DNA of 59,777 nt. Origin: an uncultured Actinomycetes bacterium. Its GTDB lineage: Bacteria > Actinomycetota > Thermoleophilia > RBG-16-64-13. The number at the start of each line of letters is the position of its first letter. Position 1 is the first letter of the stretch. The position numbers and the translations under genes were made by a program. The notes beneath the pieces are model-generated. The model saw only the letters and a list, made by a program, of their open reading frames with translations. It made no database searches and was not told the origin of the DNA. Positions 28,565-37,241 of the stretch are shown here, one piece after another. The stretch lies in NCBI GenBank assembly GCA_937148845.1, contig CAKZRW010000007.1:1-59777 (forward strand), in the 5' to 3' direction.

Positions 28565-29101
28565 TCAATGGTGTCTATCCACCTTGAACCTATATATACG
28601 ATACCGCTCGCAGTCCGGGTCTATCCCACCTTTGCGACAGGTGATCCGCAGCTGCTGATCCACCGTGTCCACTCCAGGAAGATCGGGCAGCAACAGGGCC
28701 CTTCGGCCATCGCCTGCCTCCACTATGATCCCGTACGTCTTAGGATCGAGTTCCGTCAGGTCCTTGACCTCTTCCGGCTCGGTCAGCACATCGACCGAGA
28801 TATCGAGGCCGTTGAGCTCCTCCGGGCCGACGGGATGGAAACGAGGATCGCGAGTCGCCGCGCTTATGGCGTTATGCACGATTTCTTCCTCGATACGAGG
28901 ACAGACCGGCTCGATGGTTCCGATGCACCCGCGCAGTGACCCGTCGGGCAGATGGAGCGAGACAAAGACTCCTGCCTTTCGCAGCTCCGTGCCCTCTAGC
29001 GCCGGGGGGTCTAGTACCTCTCGCCGCCGGACGTAGGCTTCAACCGCTTGCCGGGCCAAGGCTACCAGCGGGTCCTCCGGACGGTTTTCCGAAGCTTTCA
29101 T
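28565..29101 (-). CDS. AMMECR1-domain protein (AmmeMemoRadiSam system protein A)
   Basis: This 178-residue AMMECR1 protein contains LRGCIGTIEPVCPRIEEEIVHNAISAATRDPRFHPV, the conserved LRGCIG core, then LDISVDVLTEPE and LLLPDLPGVDTVDQQL. The family's biochemical role is unsettled; it is repeatedly co-encoded with a Memo/LigB-like protein and a radical SAM enzyme, exactly as here. The ATG at 29101 starts 4 bp after the LigB-like stop. A 35-codon upstream extension of the frame has no homology. Confidence 0.92.
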   Translation of the reverse strand: MKASENRPEDPLVALARQAVEAYVRRREVLDPPALEGTELRKAGVFVSLHLPDGSLRGCIGTIEPVCPRIEEEIVHNAISAATRDPRFHPVGPEELNGLDISVDVLTEPEEVKDLTELDPKTYGIIVEAGDGRRALLLPDLPGVDTVDQQLRITCRKGGIDPDCERYRIYRFKVDRHH

Positions 29102-29105
29102 CACT

Positions 29106-30017
29106 TCACCCCCACCTCTGCTTCTCGCCGGGGTGGGCCTCACTGTGCTCCCCCCTGCCCTCTCCGGCCTTCTCCTGCCCGCCCGACTGCTCTCCGGTGA
29201 CTTCAACCTCGCCCACGAGGTAACCGACGCCCCAAGGTCCCTCGTAGGAAAGGAGTTGGTTGCTGGTGTGCAGTCCGACCTTACGAGCGGCTGCGACGAC
29301 TCCGGAGAGAACCGCCAGGGATCGATATCCGCATTCTCCCGCAGCCGAGACCAGGCCCGGCTCGATAGTGAGTAGAGCTTCCCAGTCGCCAGCCGCGAAC
29401 GTCTCCGCCACTTTGCGATCGAACACTGCTCCCCGCGGGTCGTACCCCGCTGGCGCCCCAGGGATCAGCCTGTGGCTTAGGTCGCTGCTCGCCACGTAGA
29501 CCACCCGCCGAGGAGTCTCGAGCAACACCTCGCCGATGATCTCGCCGTACCTGACGTGCTCCTCCAGACTGAGAAAGGAAAATGACAGCAGCACCAGGCG
29601 CGCGGAGCGCGGAAGCTCTCGCGTCAGATAGAGCAGAGGGACCATCGCGCCGTGGTCCAATTCCATGACCTCGCCAGCCGAGGCAGTCGCTATCACCGGC
29701 ACGCCGTGAGCTCGGGCCGCGTCCATGAGCGCCATCGCCAGCTCAGGGTCACCTTCCAACCGCAGTCTCACCTGCGGCGCATGGAAATAGGCCATCGACC
29801 CTTGGTAGGCAGCCGCGAGAGACATGCCCATCTGGCTACGCGCTAGCGGACTATGAGGTGACATGAGCACTATGGTGTCAGGAGCGAGCAGAACTGCCCG
29901 CCTGCCCAGCTCGGTCATGGCCTGGACAGTCGACTGGGCTTCGGCAAGACTGGGCCCCCCTACCTCGGGGACTATTATCGGCGGGTGAGGAGCGGTAAAA
30001 CAGCCTACTAGCGTCAT
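29106..30017 (-). CDS. LigB/Memo-like protein (class III extradiol dioxygenase fold)
   Basis: This 303-residue protein starts MTLVGCFTAPHPPIIVPEVGG, a hallmark of LigB-type proteins tied to AMMECR1. It continues with VLMSPHSPLARSQMG, ELDHGAMVPLLYL, VYVASSDLSHRL and GYRSLAVLSGVV, which hold the His and Asp residues of the fold. The Glu/Gly-rich tail is probably disordered. The ATG at 30017 overlaps the radical SAM stop (ATGA) and has AAGGAGG upstream. It is the central member of the AmmeMemoRadiSam trio; the substrate is unknown. Confidence 0.9.
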   Translation of the reverse strand: MTLVGCFTAPHPPIIVPEVGGPSLAEAQSTVQAMTELGRRAVLLAPDTIVLMSPHSPLARSQMGMSLAAAYQGSMAYFHAPQVRLRLEGDPELAMALMDAARAHGVPVIATASAGEVMELDHGAMVPLLYLTRELPRSARLVLLSFSFLSLEEHVRYGEIIGEVLLETPRRVVYVASSDLSHRLIPGAPAGYDPRGAVFDRKVAETFAAGDWEALLTIEPGLVSAAGECGYRSLAVLSGVVAAARKVGLHTSNQLLSYEGPWGVGYLVGEVEVTGEQSGGQEKAGEGRGEHSEAHPGEKQRWG

Positions 30018-31069
30018 GAGTCTGCCTCCTTGAAACGACCGGCTACTTGGTAGCCGCAGGCGGGGCAACGCTCCCCCGCCAGTCCCAAGTCCAGAGTCCG
30101 CAGACCAGCTCGGCGTACCAGGAGACGACCGCATTGCGGACACCTGGTGGATTCCGAGCTATGCCCGGGCACGTTGCCGGCATAAACGTAGTGAAGACCA
30201 GCTTCTTTCCCAATACGGACAGCTCGTTCCACGGACCCGAGCGGGGTAGGGGGCACGTCCAAGAGACGATATTGCGGATAGAAGCGCGATACATGCCACG
30301 GCAGATCGGGAGATACAGAGACCAGGAAGTCGGCGATAGCCCGGAGCTCCCCCTCGCTGTCATTCCTGCCCGGAATCAGAAGCGTGGTGACCTCGACCCA
30401 GACCCCGCTCTCCCACAGTCTTCTGATGGTGGACAGGACCGGACGCAGCCGCGCTCCGACCAGCTCCCGATAGAAGGCGTCCGAGAACGATTTCAGGTCC
30501 ACGTTGGCCGCGTGGAGATCACCATCGATATCGGCGAGTGTCTCCGCGGTCATGTAGCCGTTGGTGACAAAGACGTTCTTGAGGCCGGCAGCAGTGGCCA
30601 GGCGGGCGCAATCCCGAGCGTACTCGTAGAAGACCGTCGGCTCAGTGTAGGTGTAAGAGATGCTGGCACAACCCGACTCCAGGGCGTTCCGCACCACTTG
30701 TTCTGGGGCCATGCGCCTGCCCACGATCCGCCCCTGCTCGTGCGGCATCTGACTGATGTCGGCGTTCTGACAGAACCGACAGGTGAAATTGCAGCCCACA
30801 GTAGCCAAGGAATAGCTCAGGCTGCCAGGCAGAAAATGGAAGAGCGGCTTCTTCTCGATAGGATCGACCGCCGTGGACACCGGGCAGCCGTACACCAGGG
30901 TGTAGAGGACTCCCTCTCTGTTCTGCCGAACGCCGCACTTGCCCACCTCGCCCGGATCGATGCGGCAGTGATGAGCGCACAAGTAGCAGTGCACCCGCGG
31001 CCCACCCCGCCACGACTCCCAGAGAGCCGCCCGCATGGGGGCAGGCTCGCCTGCGTTCACGATTGTCAT
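30014..31069 (-). CDS. AmmeMemoRadiSam system radical SAM enzyme
   Basis: This 351-residue radical SAM protein is related to PFL-activating-enzyme-like families. It has an N-terminal Cys cluster (CYLCAHHCRIDPGEVGKCGVR), the [4Fe-4S]/SAM motif CNFTCRFCQN, the TEPTVFYEYARD segment and DLKSFSDAFYREL. A C-terminal zinc ribbon, CPQCGRLLV...CPACGYQ, follows. The ATG at 31069 overlaps the PHP gene stop (ATGA) and has GGAGGT upstream. The chemistry of this family is not known; the trio is common in anaerobes. Confidence 0.94.
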   Translation of the reverse strand: MTIVNAGEPAPMRAALWESWRGGPRVHCYLCAHHCRIDPGEVGKCGVRQNREGVLYTLVYGCPVSTAVDPIEKKPLFHFLPGSLSYSLATVGCNFTCRFCQNADISQMPHEQGRIVGRRMAPEQVVRNALESGCASISYTYTEPTVFYEYARDCARLATAAGLKNVFVTNGYMTAETLADIDGDLHAANVDLKSFSDAFYRELVGARLRPVLSTIRRLWESGVWVEVTTLLIPGRNDSEGELRAIADFLVSVSPDLPWHVSRFYPQYRLLDVPPTPLGSVERAVRIGKEAGLHYVYAGNVPGHSSESTRCPQCGRLLVRRAGLRTLDLGLAGERCPACGYQVAGRFKEADS

Positions 31070-31791
31070 GAAGCCAACCTCCGCGCCCACACGCTGGCGA
31101 GACGCCGGCGCGCACGGGTGAAAGGCGCCAGTCCCTGCACTACCCAGTTCATTGCATATTCCCGCAAACCGAGCCGGTGAACCACGGTTCCTGCCCTCAC
31201 CAGCGACACCAGGTCCTCCCGGGTGGGAGGACGATCGACAACCACGTAGGCTTGCCCCACTTCCCGGGGCCGATGCGCGTCACTTCCCGCGGCAGCCGGC
31301 CGGGCCGCCCGCTGCGCCAGCCGGGTGGACCTCAGACCAGCGAACTTGCTGAGGGAGCGTCCGTTGGCCACCTCTACCAGGTCGGCAAGCTGAAGGGCTT
31401 CGCCCCGTGCCCGCTTGCTGACGGCTCCTCGCCGCAGGCGGTCGCAAGGATGGGGTAGATACACCAGACCGCCCTGAGCCCTGATCTGCTCCACGGTCTC
31501 TGCCAAGGAAAGCCCGGACGGTATCTCCGTCTCGACGAACAACCCGATGACCTCCCCCGCTCTGGTCGACACCTCGACTCCAGGGATCACGCGCGGAAGG
31601 CTGCGGTCCTCTTCGGCGAGGGCTAAAGCTTCGAGAGCGCCCTCCACGGTGTTGTGGTCGGTCACCGCCAGGTAATGTAGTCCCCGCTCCCTACCGAGAG
31701 CAAGGAGCTCTCGGGGAGACATAAGCCCGTCGAGCGAGTACGCGGTGTGGTTGTGCAGATCCAGCTTGAAGCCAGAGTCAGAAAGGGTCAT
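31066..31791 (-). CDS. PHP-domain metal-dependent phosphoesterase
   Basis: This 241-residue protein belongs to the PHP family. The N-terminal motif DLHNHTAYSLDG supplies the first metal-binding histidines; LAVTDHNTVEGA, IPGVEVST, VYLPHPCDR and AGSDAHRPREVGQAYVV supply the rest. The activity is probably phosphoesterase on a nucleotide or sugar phosphate; the substrate cannot be read from sequence. It overlaps the genes on both sides by four bases (ATGA), so it is firmly tied to the AmmeMemoRadiSam operon. Confidence 0.9.
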   Translation of the reverse strand: MTLSDSGFKLDLHNHTAYSLDGLMSPRELLALGRERGLHYLAVTDHNTVEGALEALALAEEDRSLPRVIPGVEVSTRAGEVIGLFVETEIPSGLSLAETVEQIRAQGGLVYLPHPCDRLRRGAVSKRARGEALQLADLVEVANGRSLSKFAGLRSTRLAQRAARPAAAGSDAHRPREVGQAYVVVDRPPTREDLVSLVRAGTVVHRLGLREYAMNWVVQGLAPFTRARRRLASVWARRLAS

Positions 31792-31988
31792 AACTCCGGA
31801 AACGACCCTGGAGCCCGACGACGCCTACGGTCGCGGATCACCCGTTGACCGCCCCCTTCCATCTTCTCGCGGCGTTCCCCTTGCCGACGGTCGATGATCA
31901 CCTCGACACCCTCGACGCCCTCGAAGCGCTTCTTGAACTCCTCGTAGTACTTGTCCGCCAGTTCGCGAGGGATGACATAGTAGATCAT
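31788..31988 (-). CDS. Small basic protein of unknown function (DRRxGxRR motif)
   Basis: This 66-residue protein starts MIYYVIPRELADKYYEEFKKRF, then EVIIDRRQGERREKME and a very basic RDRRRRR tail. Small proteins with an early YYVIPRE-type strand and an IDRRxGERR motif occur widely in environmental bacteria without known function. I chose the ATG at 31988 because of the GGAGGT site seven bases upstream; the frame extends further. It heads the operon, overlapping the PHP gene by four bases. Confidence 0.7.
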   Translation of the reverse strand: MIYYVIPRELADKYYEEFKKRFEGVEGVEVIIDRRQGERREKMEGGGQRVIRDRRRRRAPGSFPEL

Positions 31989-32080
31989 GGGATAGACCTC
32001 CAATCCCTTTATCTGTTCTATGATAGTGTCTGACTCAGCTATTACCAGTGTAATGCAGTCCACGACGTCCGGGCGGGGAG

Positions 32081-33784
32081 ATGGCTGATTCCGGCACCGT
32101 CAACGAAGCTGGACCGCTCTTGAAGAATCGCTACCGGCTGGGCCGAGTGCTCGGCCGTGGTGGCATGTGCATCGTGTACCAAGCCTGGGATACACGTCTC
32201 CAGCGCGACGTGGCCATCAAGCGCCTGGAGCCCCCGCTCAATCAGGATGCCCGCACGCGGGCGCGCTTTGATCGGGAAGGGCGGGCCTTAGCCCGTCTTT
32301 CTCATCCCAATCTAGTGACCCTCATCGACCGCGGCTCCACTGAGAGCGATGAATATCTGGTGTTCGAATACGTGGAAGGTCGCTCCCTGAAGGAGATCAT
32401 CAAGGAGAAACCTCTCGACCTTGCCACCTTCGGGAGCATCACCGGGCAGGTGGTGGAAGGACTGGCAGCAGCCCATCTGGCCGGGATCGTCCACCGCGAT
32501 GTCAAACCTCAGAACATCCTGGTCGACCGGCAGGGCCACGCTAAGGTGACCGACTTCGGAATCGCCATCGGGCCGGACTGGACCCGTGTCACCCGGGCCG
32601 GGTCTATCATCGGAAGCGCCCGCTACATGTCCCCGGAGCAGATCCGTAGCAAGCCGGTGGACCAGAGGTCCGACATATACTCGCTGGGCGTGGTCATGTA
32701 TGAGATGTTGGCGGGCAAGCCCCCCTTCGACGGAGCGAACATGCCTGAGATCGCTCGCCAGCATCTGACCACTCCCCCAGCCCCGCTCAGTCGCTGGCGA
32801 AGCGATGTCCCTCCAGGACTCGAGAAGGTCATAATGCGCTGCCTGGAGAAAGACCCGAGTGATCGTTTCCTTTCCATGGATGAGCTCTTGGGTGCCCTGG
32901 TGGGTCTCGGTCTGTACACCCCTCGCTACTCCCCTACTCCCAGTACGAACGGGCGGCGCCGGGAAAGCGAGCGCGACCGTTCTCGACGCTCCTCGCGGGG
33001 ACTTGCCGATTCGGGGGCCTGGCGGGCCTCTGACTCGGGAGAGGTACCTGCCTGGCAGCGAGAGCGATTACGAGCTCTGGCGCGAAAACGCCGGCGCTTG
33101 CGCAATCTGAAATGGGGAGCAGGCATCGCCGTAGTGATAGTCGCAGTAGTCCTGGCCCTCGTGTTCACTCTAGGCAACGGAGGAGCACCGGCGGTCGTCG
33201 GCCTTACCCTGGACCAGGCTCGGCAGCTCGCCGCCCAGGCGGGGATGCAGGTGGAGGTGACCTCGCAAGTGCCTTCGTTCGACAAACCGGCGGGTACAGT
33301 GTTGGAGCAGGATCCGGCTCCCGAGATGTCCAACGAGGACGACGTGCTGCGACTGACGGTCACGCGCGAGCCCACGCCAGTCAAAGTCCTCGAGATCGCC
33401 GATTACGACCCGGAGGGCGACCAGACCGAGAACCCGAACAAGCTGAAGAACCTGGTCGACGGTAAAGAAAGCACGAGCTGGACCACCGAGCTCTACCGGT
33501 CGAGCCTGTTCGGCAATTTGAAGACCGGAGTCGGCATAGAGTTCAAGCTCGAAGACCCCGCTACCATCATCGAGGTCATCACTGCGGTCGAAGGCTGGAG
33601 AGGCGAGCTCCTGGACCTCACCTCCGGCACACCGGCTAGCGTAGCCGAGCTTGATGGGACTTCCACCCAGTTAATCACTCTCCGTGAACCAATGAGCAAG
33701 GGCCGGCTCTGGTTCACCGAGCTCGCTCAGATCACGGACGGTCGCTGGGGAGTGGAAATCTCCGAAATACGCTTCTACAAGTAG
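32081..33784 (+). CDS. PknB-type Ser/Thr kinase with PASTA repeat and discoidin-like C-terminus
   Basis: This is a 567-residue eukaryotic-type kinase. The kinase domain (about residues 18-275) has the Gly loop LGRGGM, Lys47 in VAIK, the HRDVKPQN catalytic loop (138-145) and DFG (158-160). A basic juxtamembrane stretch leads to one membrane helix (346-364). Outside the cell is one PASTA repeat (about 368-430), which in this family senses cell-wall fragments, and then about 130 residues with the pattern of an F5/8-type discoidin fold (NLVDGKESTSWTTE...). A single PASTA plus a sugar-binding-like domain is unusual. It is monocistronic and divergent from the operon at 31988. Confidence 0.94.
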   Translation: MADSGTVNEAGPLLKNRYRLGRVLGRGGMCIVYQAWDTRLQRDVAIKRLEPPLNQDARTRARFDREGRALARLSHPNLVTLIDRGSTESDEYLVFEYVEGRSLKEIIKEKPLDLATFGSITGQVVEGLAAAHLAGIVHRDVKPQNILVDRQGHAKVTDFGIAIGPDWTRVTRAGSIIGSARYMSPEQIRSKPVDQRSDIYSLGVVMYEMLAGKPPFDGANMPEIARQHLTTPPAPLSRWRSDVPPGLEKVIMRCLEKDPSDRFLSMDELLGALVGLGLYTPRYSPTPSTNGRRRESERDRSRRSSRGLADSGAWRASDSGEVPAWQRERLRALARKRRRLRNLKWGAGIAVVIVAVVLALVFTLGNGGAPAVVGLTLDQARQLAAQAGMQVEVTSQVPSFDKPAGTVLEQDPAPEMSNEDDVLRLTVTREPTPVKVLEIADYDPEGDQTENPNKLKNLVDGKESTSWTTELYRSSLFGNLKTGVGIEFKLEDPATIIEVITAVEGWRGELLDLTSGTPASVAELDGTSTQLITLREPMSKGRLWFTELAQITDGRWGVEISEIRFYK

Positions 33785-33871
33785 AGCCGACAAGTAGAAG
33801 CGTATACACCCAGGCCCTTGGACCTCGGGTGGGTCTATCTTCCATACCCGCGAATGCTCTCCGCCTGTCGG

Positions 33872-34717
33872 TCAGGTTACCGTGAACCTGGCAATGCCCA
33901 GTCGCCAAGACGCAAGCAGAACCGCCGCCACCACGACCACCGTCGCCGCTACGAAAAGCAGGTCCCCTTTGCGGACCACCATCCGTCGACGGTAAGTGCG
34001 CGCCGGGAAGGCTCCGAAGGCACGAGCGTCCATCGCCACTGCCACCCGTCCTGCCCTACGTACTGCACCGGTAAGGAGCGGTAACGCGTACCGGCGAGTA
34101 CGCGACCAGATATGCCAAACCCCGCCTTTCTCGCCCACCCCCCGTACGCGCTGGGCAGCTCTAATAGTAATGTAGTCGTTCTGGAGAAGAGGCAACATGC
34201 GGTAGCCGACCATGGTCCCGTAGGCGGCTTTGTAGCTGAGACGCAGTTGGTGGACTAGGCTCAGGATCAGATCCTGGGGCGGGGTGGTACGCACGAACAC
34301 AAGAGAGAGCGACGCAAAACAGAGAAGACGGAACCATAGACTTCCAGCCGCCCAGAGAGCCGCCACCGTCACTTTGAAAGGTCCTATGGAGACCAAGGCT
34401 GGGGAGACCGCGTTGTCCTTGTTGAACAGAAGGTTGGCCACCAGGATGGCAAAGCCGGCGAGCAGGAAGATCGCCAGAGGACGCAACAGGGCCCTAAGAG
34501 AGAGCCCTCCTCCCCACCGACCGACGGCCAACGTGAGCAAGAAGATCACAGCTGGAGTCACCGGGTCGAACAAGAAGGTGACCGCCAACGCCACCAAGAC
34601 CACAGCGAGCAGCTTGATCACAGGGTTTCGGCGCTCAAGATAATGACCCCGCCCCGGAGCGGGCAGAGCATCTTCGGCGGAGGACAAGAACGGGTCGAGA
34701 GCGCCACCGGGCAACAC
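33872..34717 (-). CDS. ECF transporter transmembrane (T) component, YkoC type
   Basis: EcfT couples the two ATPase domains to the substrate-binding S protein. The 281-residue protein starts near RRNPVIKLLAVVLVALAVTFLF, has about five membrane helices and ends the coupling region with the AARV-like motif IRAAQRVRGVGEKGG and a second AVAMDARAFG motif. The GTG at 34717 overlaps the end of ecfA and has GGGGGAG upstream. It is the last gene of the TPP-riboswitch operon. Confidence 0.9.
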   Translation of the reverse strand: MLPGGALDPFLSSAEDALPAPGRGHYLERRNPVIKLLAVVLVALAVTFLFDPVTPAVIFLLTLAVGRWGGGLSLRALLRPLAIFLLAGFAILVANLLFNKDNAVSPALVSIGPFKVTVAALWAAGSLWFRLLCFASLSLVFVRTTPPQDLILSLVHQLRLSYKAAYGTMVGYRMLPLLQNDYITIRAAQRVRGVGEKGGVWHIWSRTRRYALPLLTGAVRRAGRVAVAMDARAFGAFPARTYRRRMVVRKGDLLFVAATVVVVAAVLLASWRLGIARFTVT

Positions 34718-34718
34718 G

Positions 34719-36656
34719 TCATACTCCCCCTGTCGCGGAGCCCTGTCCCCCCGGAGCGACCAAAGCCGTCTCCACCGGCCCCAGGCCGCTAAGGAAAGAA
34801 GGCACGGTAAGCCAAGGCAGACTCGCCGAGACCGGCCGACCAGGTTCCAGCCGCTCAAGCAGAGCGGCGGACACTTCGCTGAGGGCCGGGGCGCGCAGGC
34901 CCGCCTTGTCAACTTCGCCCGGTCGGGCAAGGAAGCCCTCGGGCTCACCCTCGTAGACCAGGCGTCCTTCCCGGAGGACCAGCAGCCAGTCCGCGTACTC
35001 AGCGACCAGACGCATGTCGTGGGTGATCATCAATACCGTCCCTCCGCCGGCTTGGAAGTCCTGCATGAGCGCCATCAGTCGCGCCACCTGCCGCTCGTCT
35101 TGGCCCAGAGTGGGCTCGTCCAGCAGCAACAACCCCTGCCCCCGGATGAGCATCGCGGCGACGCTCAGACGCCGTTTCTGCCCGTGACTGAGCGAGAAGG
35201 GGTTGGCTTCGGCGAGTCCCAGTAGGCCCAGCCTCTCAAGCCAGGAGTCCACCAGCCACCTTTGCTTCTCGTCAAGGTGAGCCTCCGGCCGGCGCCTTGC
35301 CCGAGGCAGCAGACTGTAAGCTAGTTCGCCCCGCACAGTGTCGGTGACGAACTGGTGCTCCGGGTTTTGGAACACGTGGCCCACCAAAGCGCCGATCTCA
35401 CGGGGAGATAGTCCCCTCACGTCGCGTCCATGCAGGAAGACCCGGCCCGGCTCTGGAGAGAGCACGCCCGAGACCAGAGAGGCCAAGGTGGTCTTGCCGG
35501 CGCCGTTAGCTCCCGCCAAGGCCACAAAGCGTCCGCTAATAACCGAGAAAGAGACCCTTTGCAGTGCCAGTCGACCAGTAGCGTACTGGAACGAGAGTTC
35601 CCGTACCTCAAGCAGCGGTCGACCGACGCTCGCATTCCTTGCTTCAAGCCTGCCAGGCCAGCCATCCGTGCCCACCCTGGGGCGGAGACGCTCTCCCAGA
35701 CGTTCCAGCAGTCCGGGAGTCGCCGCCAAAGCGCTCACTGTGTCGGAGAGAGCGAGAGGTCGGCCCGGCACTCTCCAGCCGATCTGCCGCAAGCCGGTCA
35801 CCAGCTCAGCCGTCTGGGGACGCCAGACACCGCTTTGCTCCAAGAGCTCGTGGTTGTCGTAAAAGGCCTCGGCCGGATCACCCAGGAAGAGCAGGCGGCC
35901 CTTTTCGTCGAGGATGAGGACCGAATCGATCCACTCGATCACCTCGTCGAGCTTGTGTTCGATGATGATGATGGTGTGCTTCCGCTCCTCGCGAAGCGCT
36001 CGGAGAAGCCCGAACAGGTCGGCAGTGGCCTTTGGATCAAGATTAGCCGAGGGTTCATCTAGCACCAACAGCGACGGACCCATGGCCAGCACCGAGGCCA
36101 AGGCTACCCTCTGTTTCTCCCCGCCCGAAAGCTCGCTGAGACGCCTGCGGCGGTAGCCCGGCAATCTCACCGCCTCCAAGGCTTGGTCGATGGCCTCGTC
36201 GATGCGGTTGGATTCCACACAAAGATTCTCTAGACCAAAGGCGATCTCGTCTTCCACAGTCAGAGTGCAGAACTGGGAATCAGGGTCCTGGAACACCAGA
36301 CCCACTCGCTGTGCCAGCACGGGCACCGGCGTCTCCTTGACGGCAAGCCCGGCCACCCAGACCTCTCCTTCGTATTCACCTTCGACCAGGTGGGGGATCA
36401 GCCCATCCAGGCAGAGCGTAAGCGTGCTCTTGCCAGACCCACTAGGCCCCAGTACCAGGACCGCCTCGCCCGGAGCGACTTCAAAATCCAAATCGATCAA
36501 GGCCGGCTTGAGCCGCGTGGCATAGGTGAAGGAAAGACCTGCCGCGCGGAGGGCAAAGCGAGACCTGTGCTCCGGGGTGGTGGACAGATCTTCCGGAGGA
36601 GGCGCTAGGCGCTCCTCGGACAGCCTAGGGTCTTTCGAAGAGCCGACGGGCTTCAG
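34719..36656 (-). CDS. ECF transporter duplicated ATPase (A) component, YkoD type, apparent CTG start
   Basis: Two ABC ATPase domains lie in one chain. The first has Walker A GPSGSGKST, LSGGEKQRVALA and LLVLDEPSANLD. The second has GANGAGKTTLAS, LSHGQKRRLSVA and LLLLDEPTLGQD. The first standard start is a TTG at 36500, but it would delete the conserved LRAAGLSFTYATRLKPALID strand. The frame is open upstream with no ATG, GTG or TTG. The best initiator is a CTG at 36656, overlapping the ecfS stop as CTGA and preceded by AAGGGTGA. With that start the protein has 645 residues. Confidence 0.88.
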   Translation of the reverse strand: MKPVGSSKDPRLSEERLAPPPEDLSTTPEHRSRFALRAAGLSFTYATRLKPALIDLDFEVAPGEAVLVLGPSGSGKSTLTLCLDGLIPHLVEGEYEGEVWVAGLAVKETPVPVLAQRVGLVFQDPDSQFCTLTVEDEIAFGLENLCVESNRIDEAIDQALEAVRLPGYRRRRLSELSGGEKQRVALASVLAMGPSLLVLDEPSANLDPKATADLFGLLRALREERKHTIIIIEHKLDEVIEWIDSVLILDEKGRLLFLGDPAEAFYDNHELLEQSGVWRPQTAELVTGLRQIGWRVPGRPLALSDTVSALAATPGLLERLGERLRPRVGTDGWPGRLEARNASVGRPLLEVRELSFQYATGRLALQRVSFSVISGRFVALAGANGAGKTTLASLVSGVLSPEPGRVFLHGRDVRGLSPREIGALVGHVFQNPEHQFVTDTVRGELAYSLLPRARRRPEAHLDEKQRWLVDSWLERLGLLGLAEANPFSLSHGQKRRLSVAAMLIRGQGLLLLDEPTLGQDERQVARLMALMQDFQAGGGTVLMITHDMRLVAEYADWLLVLREGRLVYEGEPEGFLARPGEVDKAGLRAPALSEVSAALLERLEPGRPVSASLPWLTVPSFLSGLGPVETALVAPGGQGSATGGV

Positions 36657-37234
36657 ACTTTCTTCACCCTTCCTGCGCCGATGGCAAGCCCCGAGAGAGC
36701 CCCGGTGCGCGCCAAAGCTTCACCCAAGAGCCAGGCCAAGACGCCCCCCAGTACTACCGAGCTTATGACGCAGAGAATGGCAGCGACGCCGATGCTGCTC
36801 CAAGTGTAAGCGGCATAGTAACCGTAGACGAAAGTATCCAGCAGGATACTGAGAGCCCCGGCGAGAGCCGCGGCCAAATACAAGGTAGGAAATCCGAAGC
36901 GACGCCAGCGATAGCAGGCGAACACGGCCTCAGAGCCCACCCCTTGTACCAACCCGCTTGCCATGGTCAGAATCCCCCACTGGTTACCCATGGCCATGCT
37001 CACGAAGGCGGCCACCAGTTCCCCGAAGAGAGCCGCCCCTGGTCTACGCACCACATAGGGAACAAGGAGACCACCTAGCATCCACAGCCCCACCAACGAA
37101 TACGAAGCGGGAAAAGGCACAGCTTGAAAAGCACTGGACCAAAGAAGACCCCAGCCCCAGAAGATCACCCCCACTACCACGGCCAACACTGCGGCCACCA
37201 CCAACTCGCGAGTGTTCCAATCCTTGAAGGACAT
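36653..37234 (-). CDS. ECF transporter substrate-binding membrane (S) component, YkoE type
   Basis: This 193-residue, six-helix membrane protein is the substrate-specific subunit, probably for hydroxymethylpyrimidine or thiamine. It reads MSFKDWNTRELVVAAVLAVVVGVIFWGWG, then LLVPYVVRRPGAALFGELVAAFVSMAMGNQWG, as in YkoE proteins. The ATG at 37234 lies 7 bp after ykoF. The TPP riboswitch and thiN in the same operon support the thiamine assignment. Confidence 0.92.
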   Translation of the reverse strand: MSFKDWNTRELVVAAVLAVVVGVIFWGWGLLWSSAFQAVPFPASYSLVGLWMLGGLLVPYVVRRPGAALFGELVAAFVSMAMGNQWGILTMASGLVQGVGSEAVFACYRWRRFGFPTLYLAAALAGALSILLDTFVYGYYAAYTWSSIGVAAILCVISSVVLGGVLAWLLGEALARTGALSGLAIGAGRVKKV

Positions 37235-37241
37235 CGTCAGA

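Noticed and set aside
33785-33871. Possible terminator between the kinase and ECF T genes
   Set aside because: ACCC/GGGT stems can be drawn, but they are short and imperfect with no T-run, so I do not list one.
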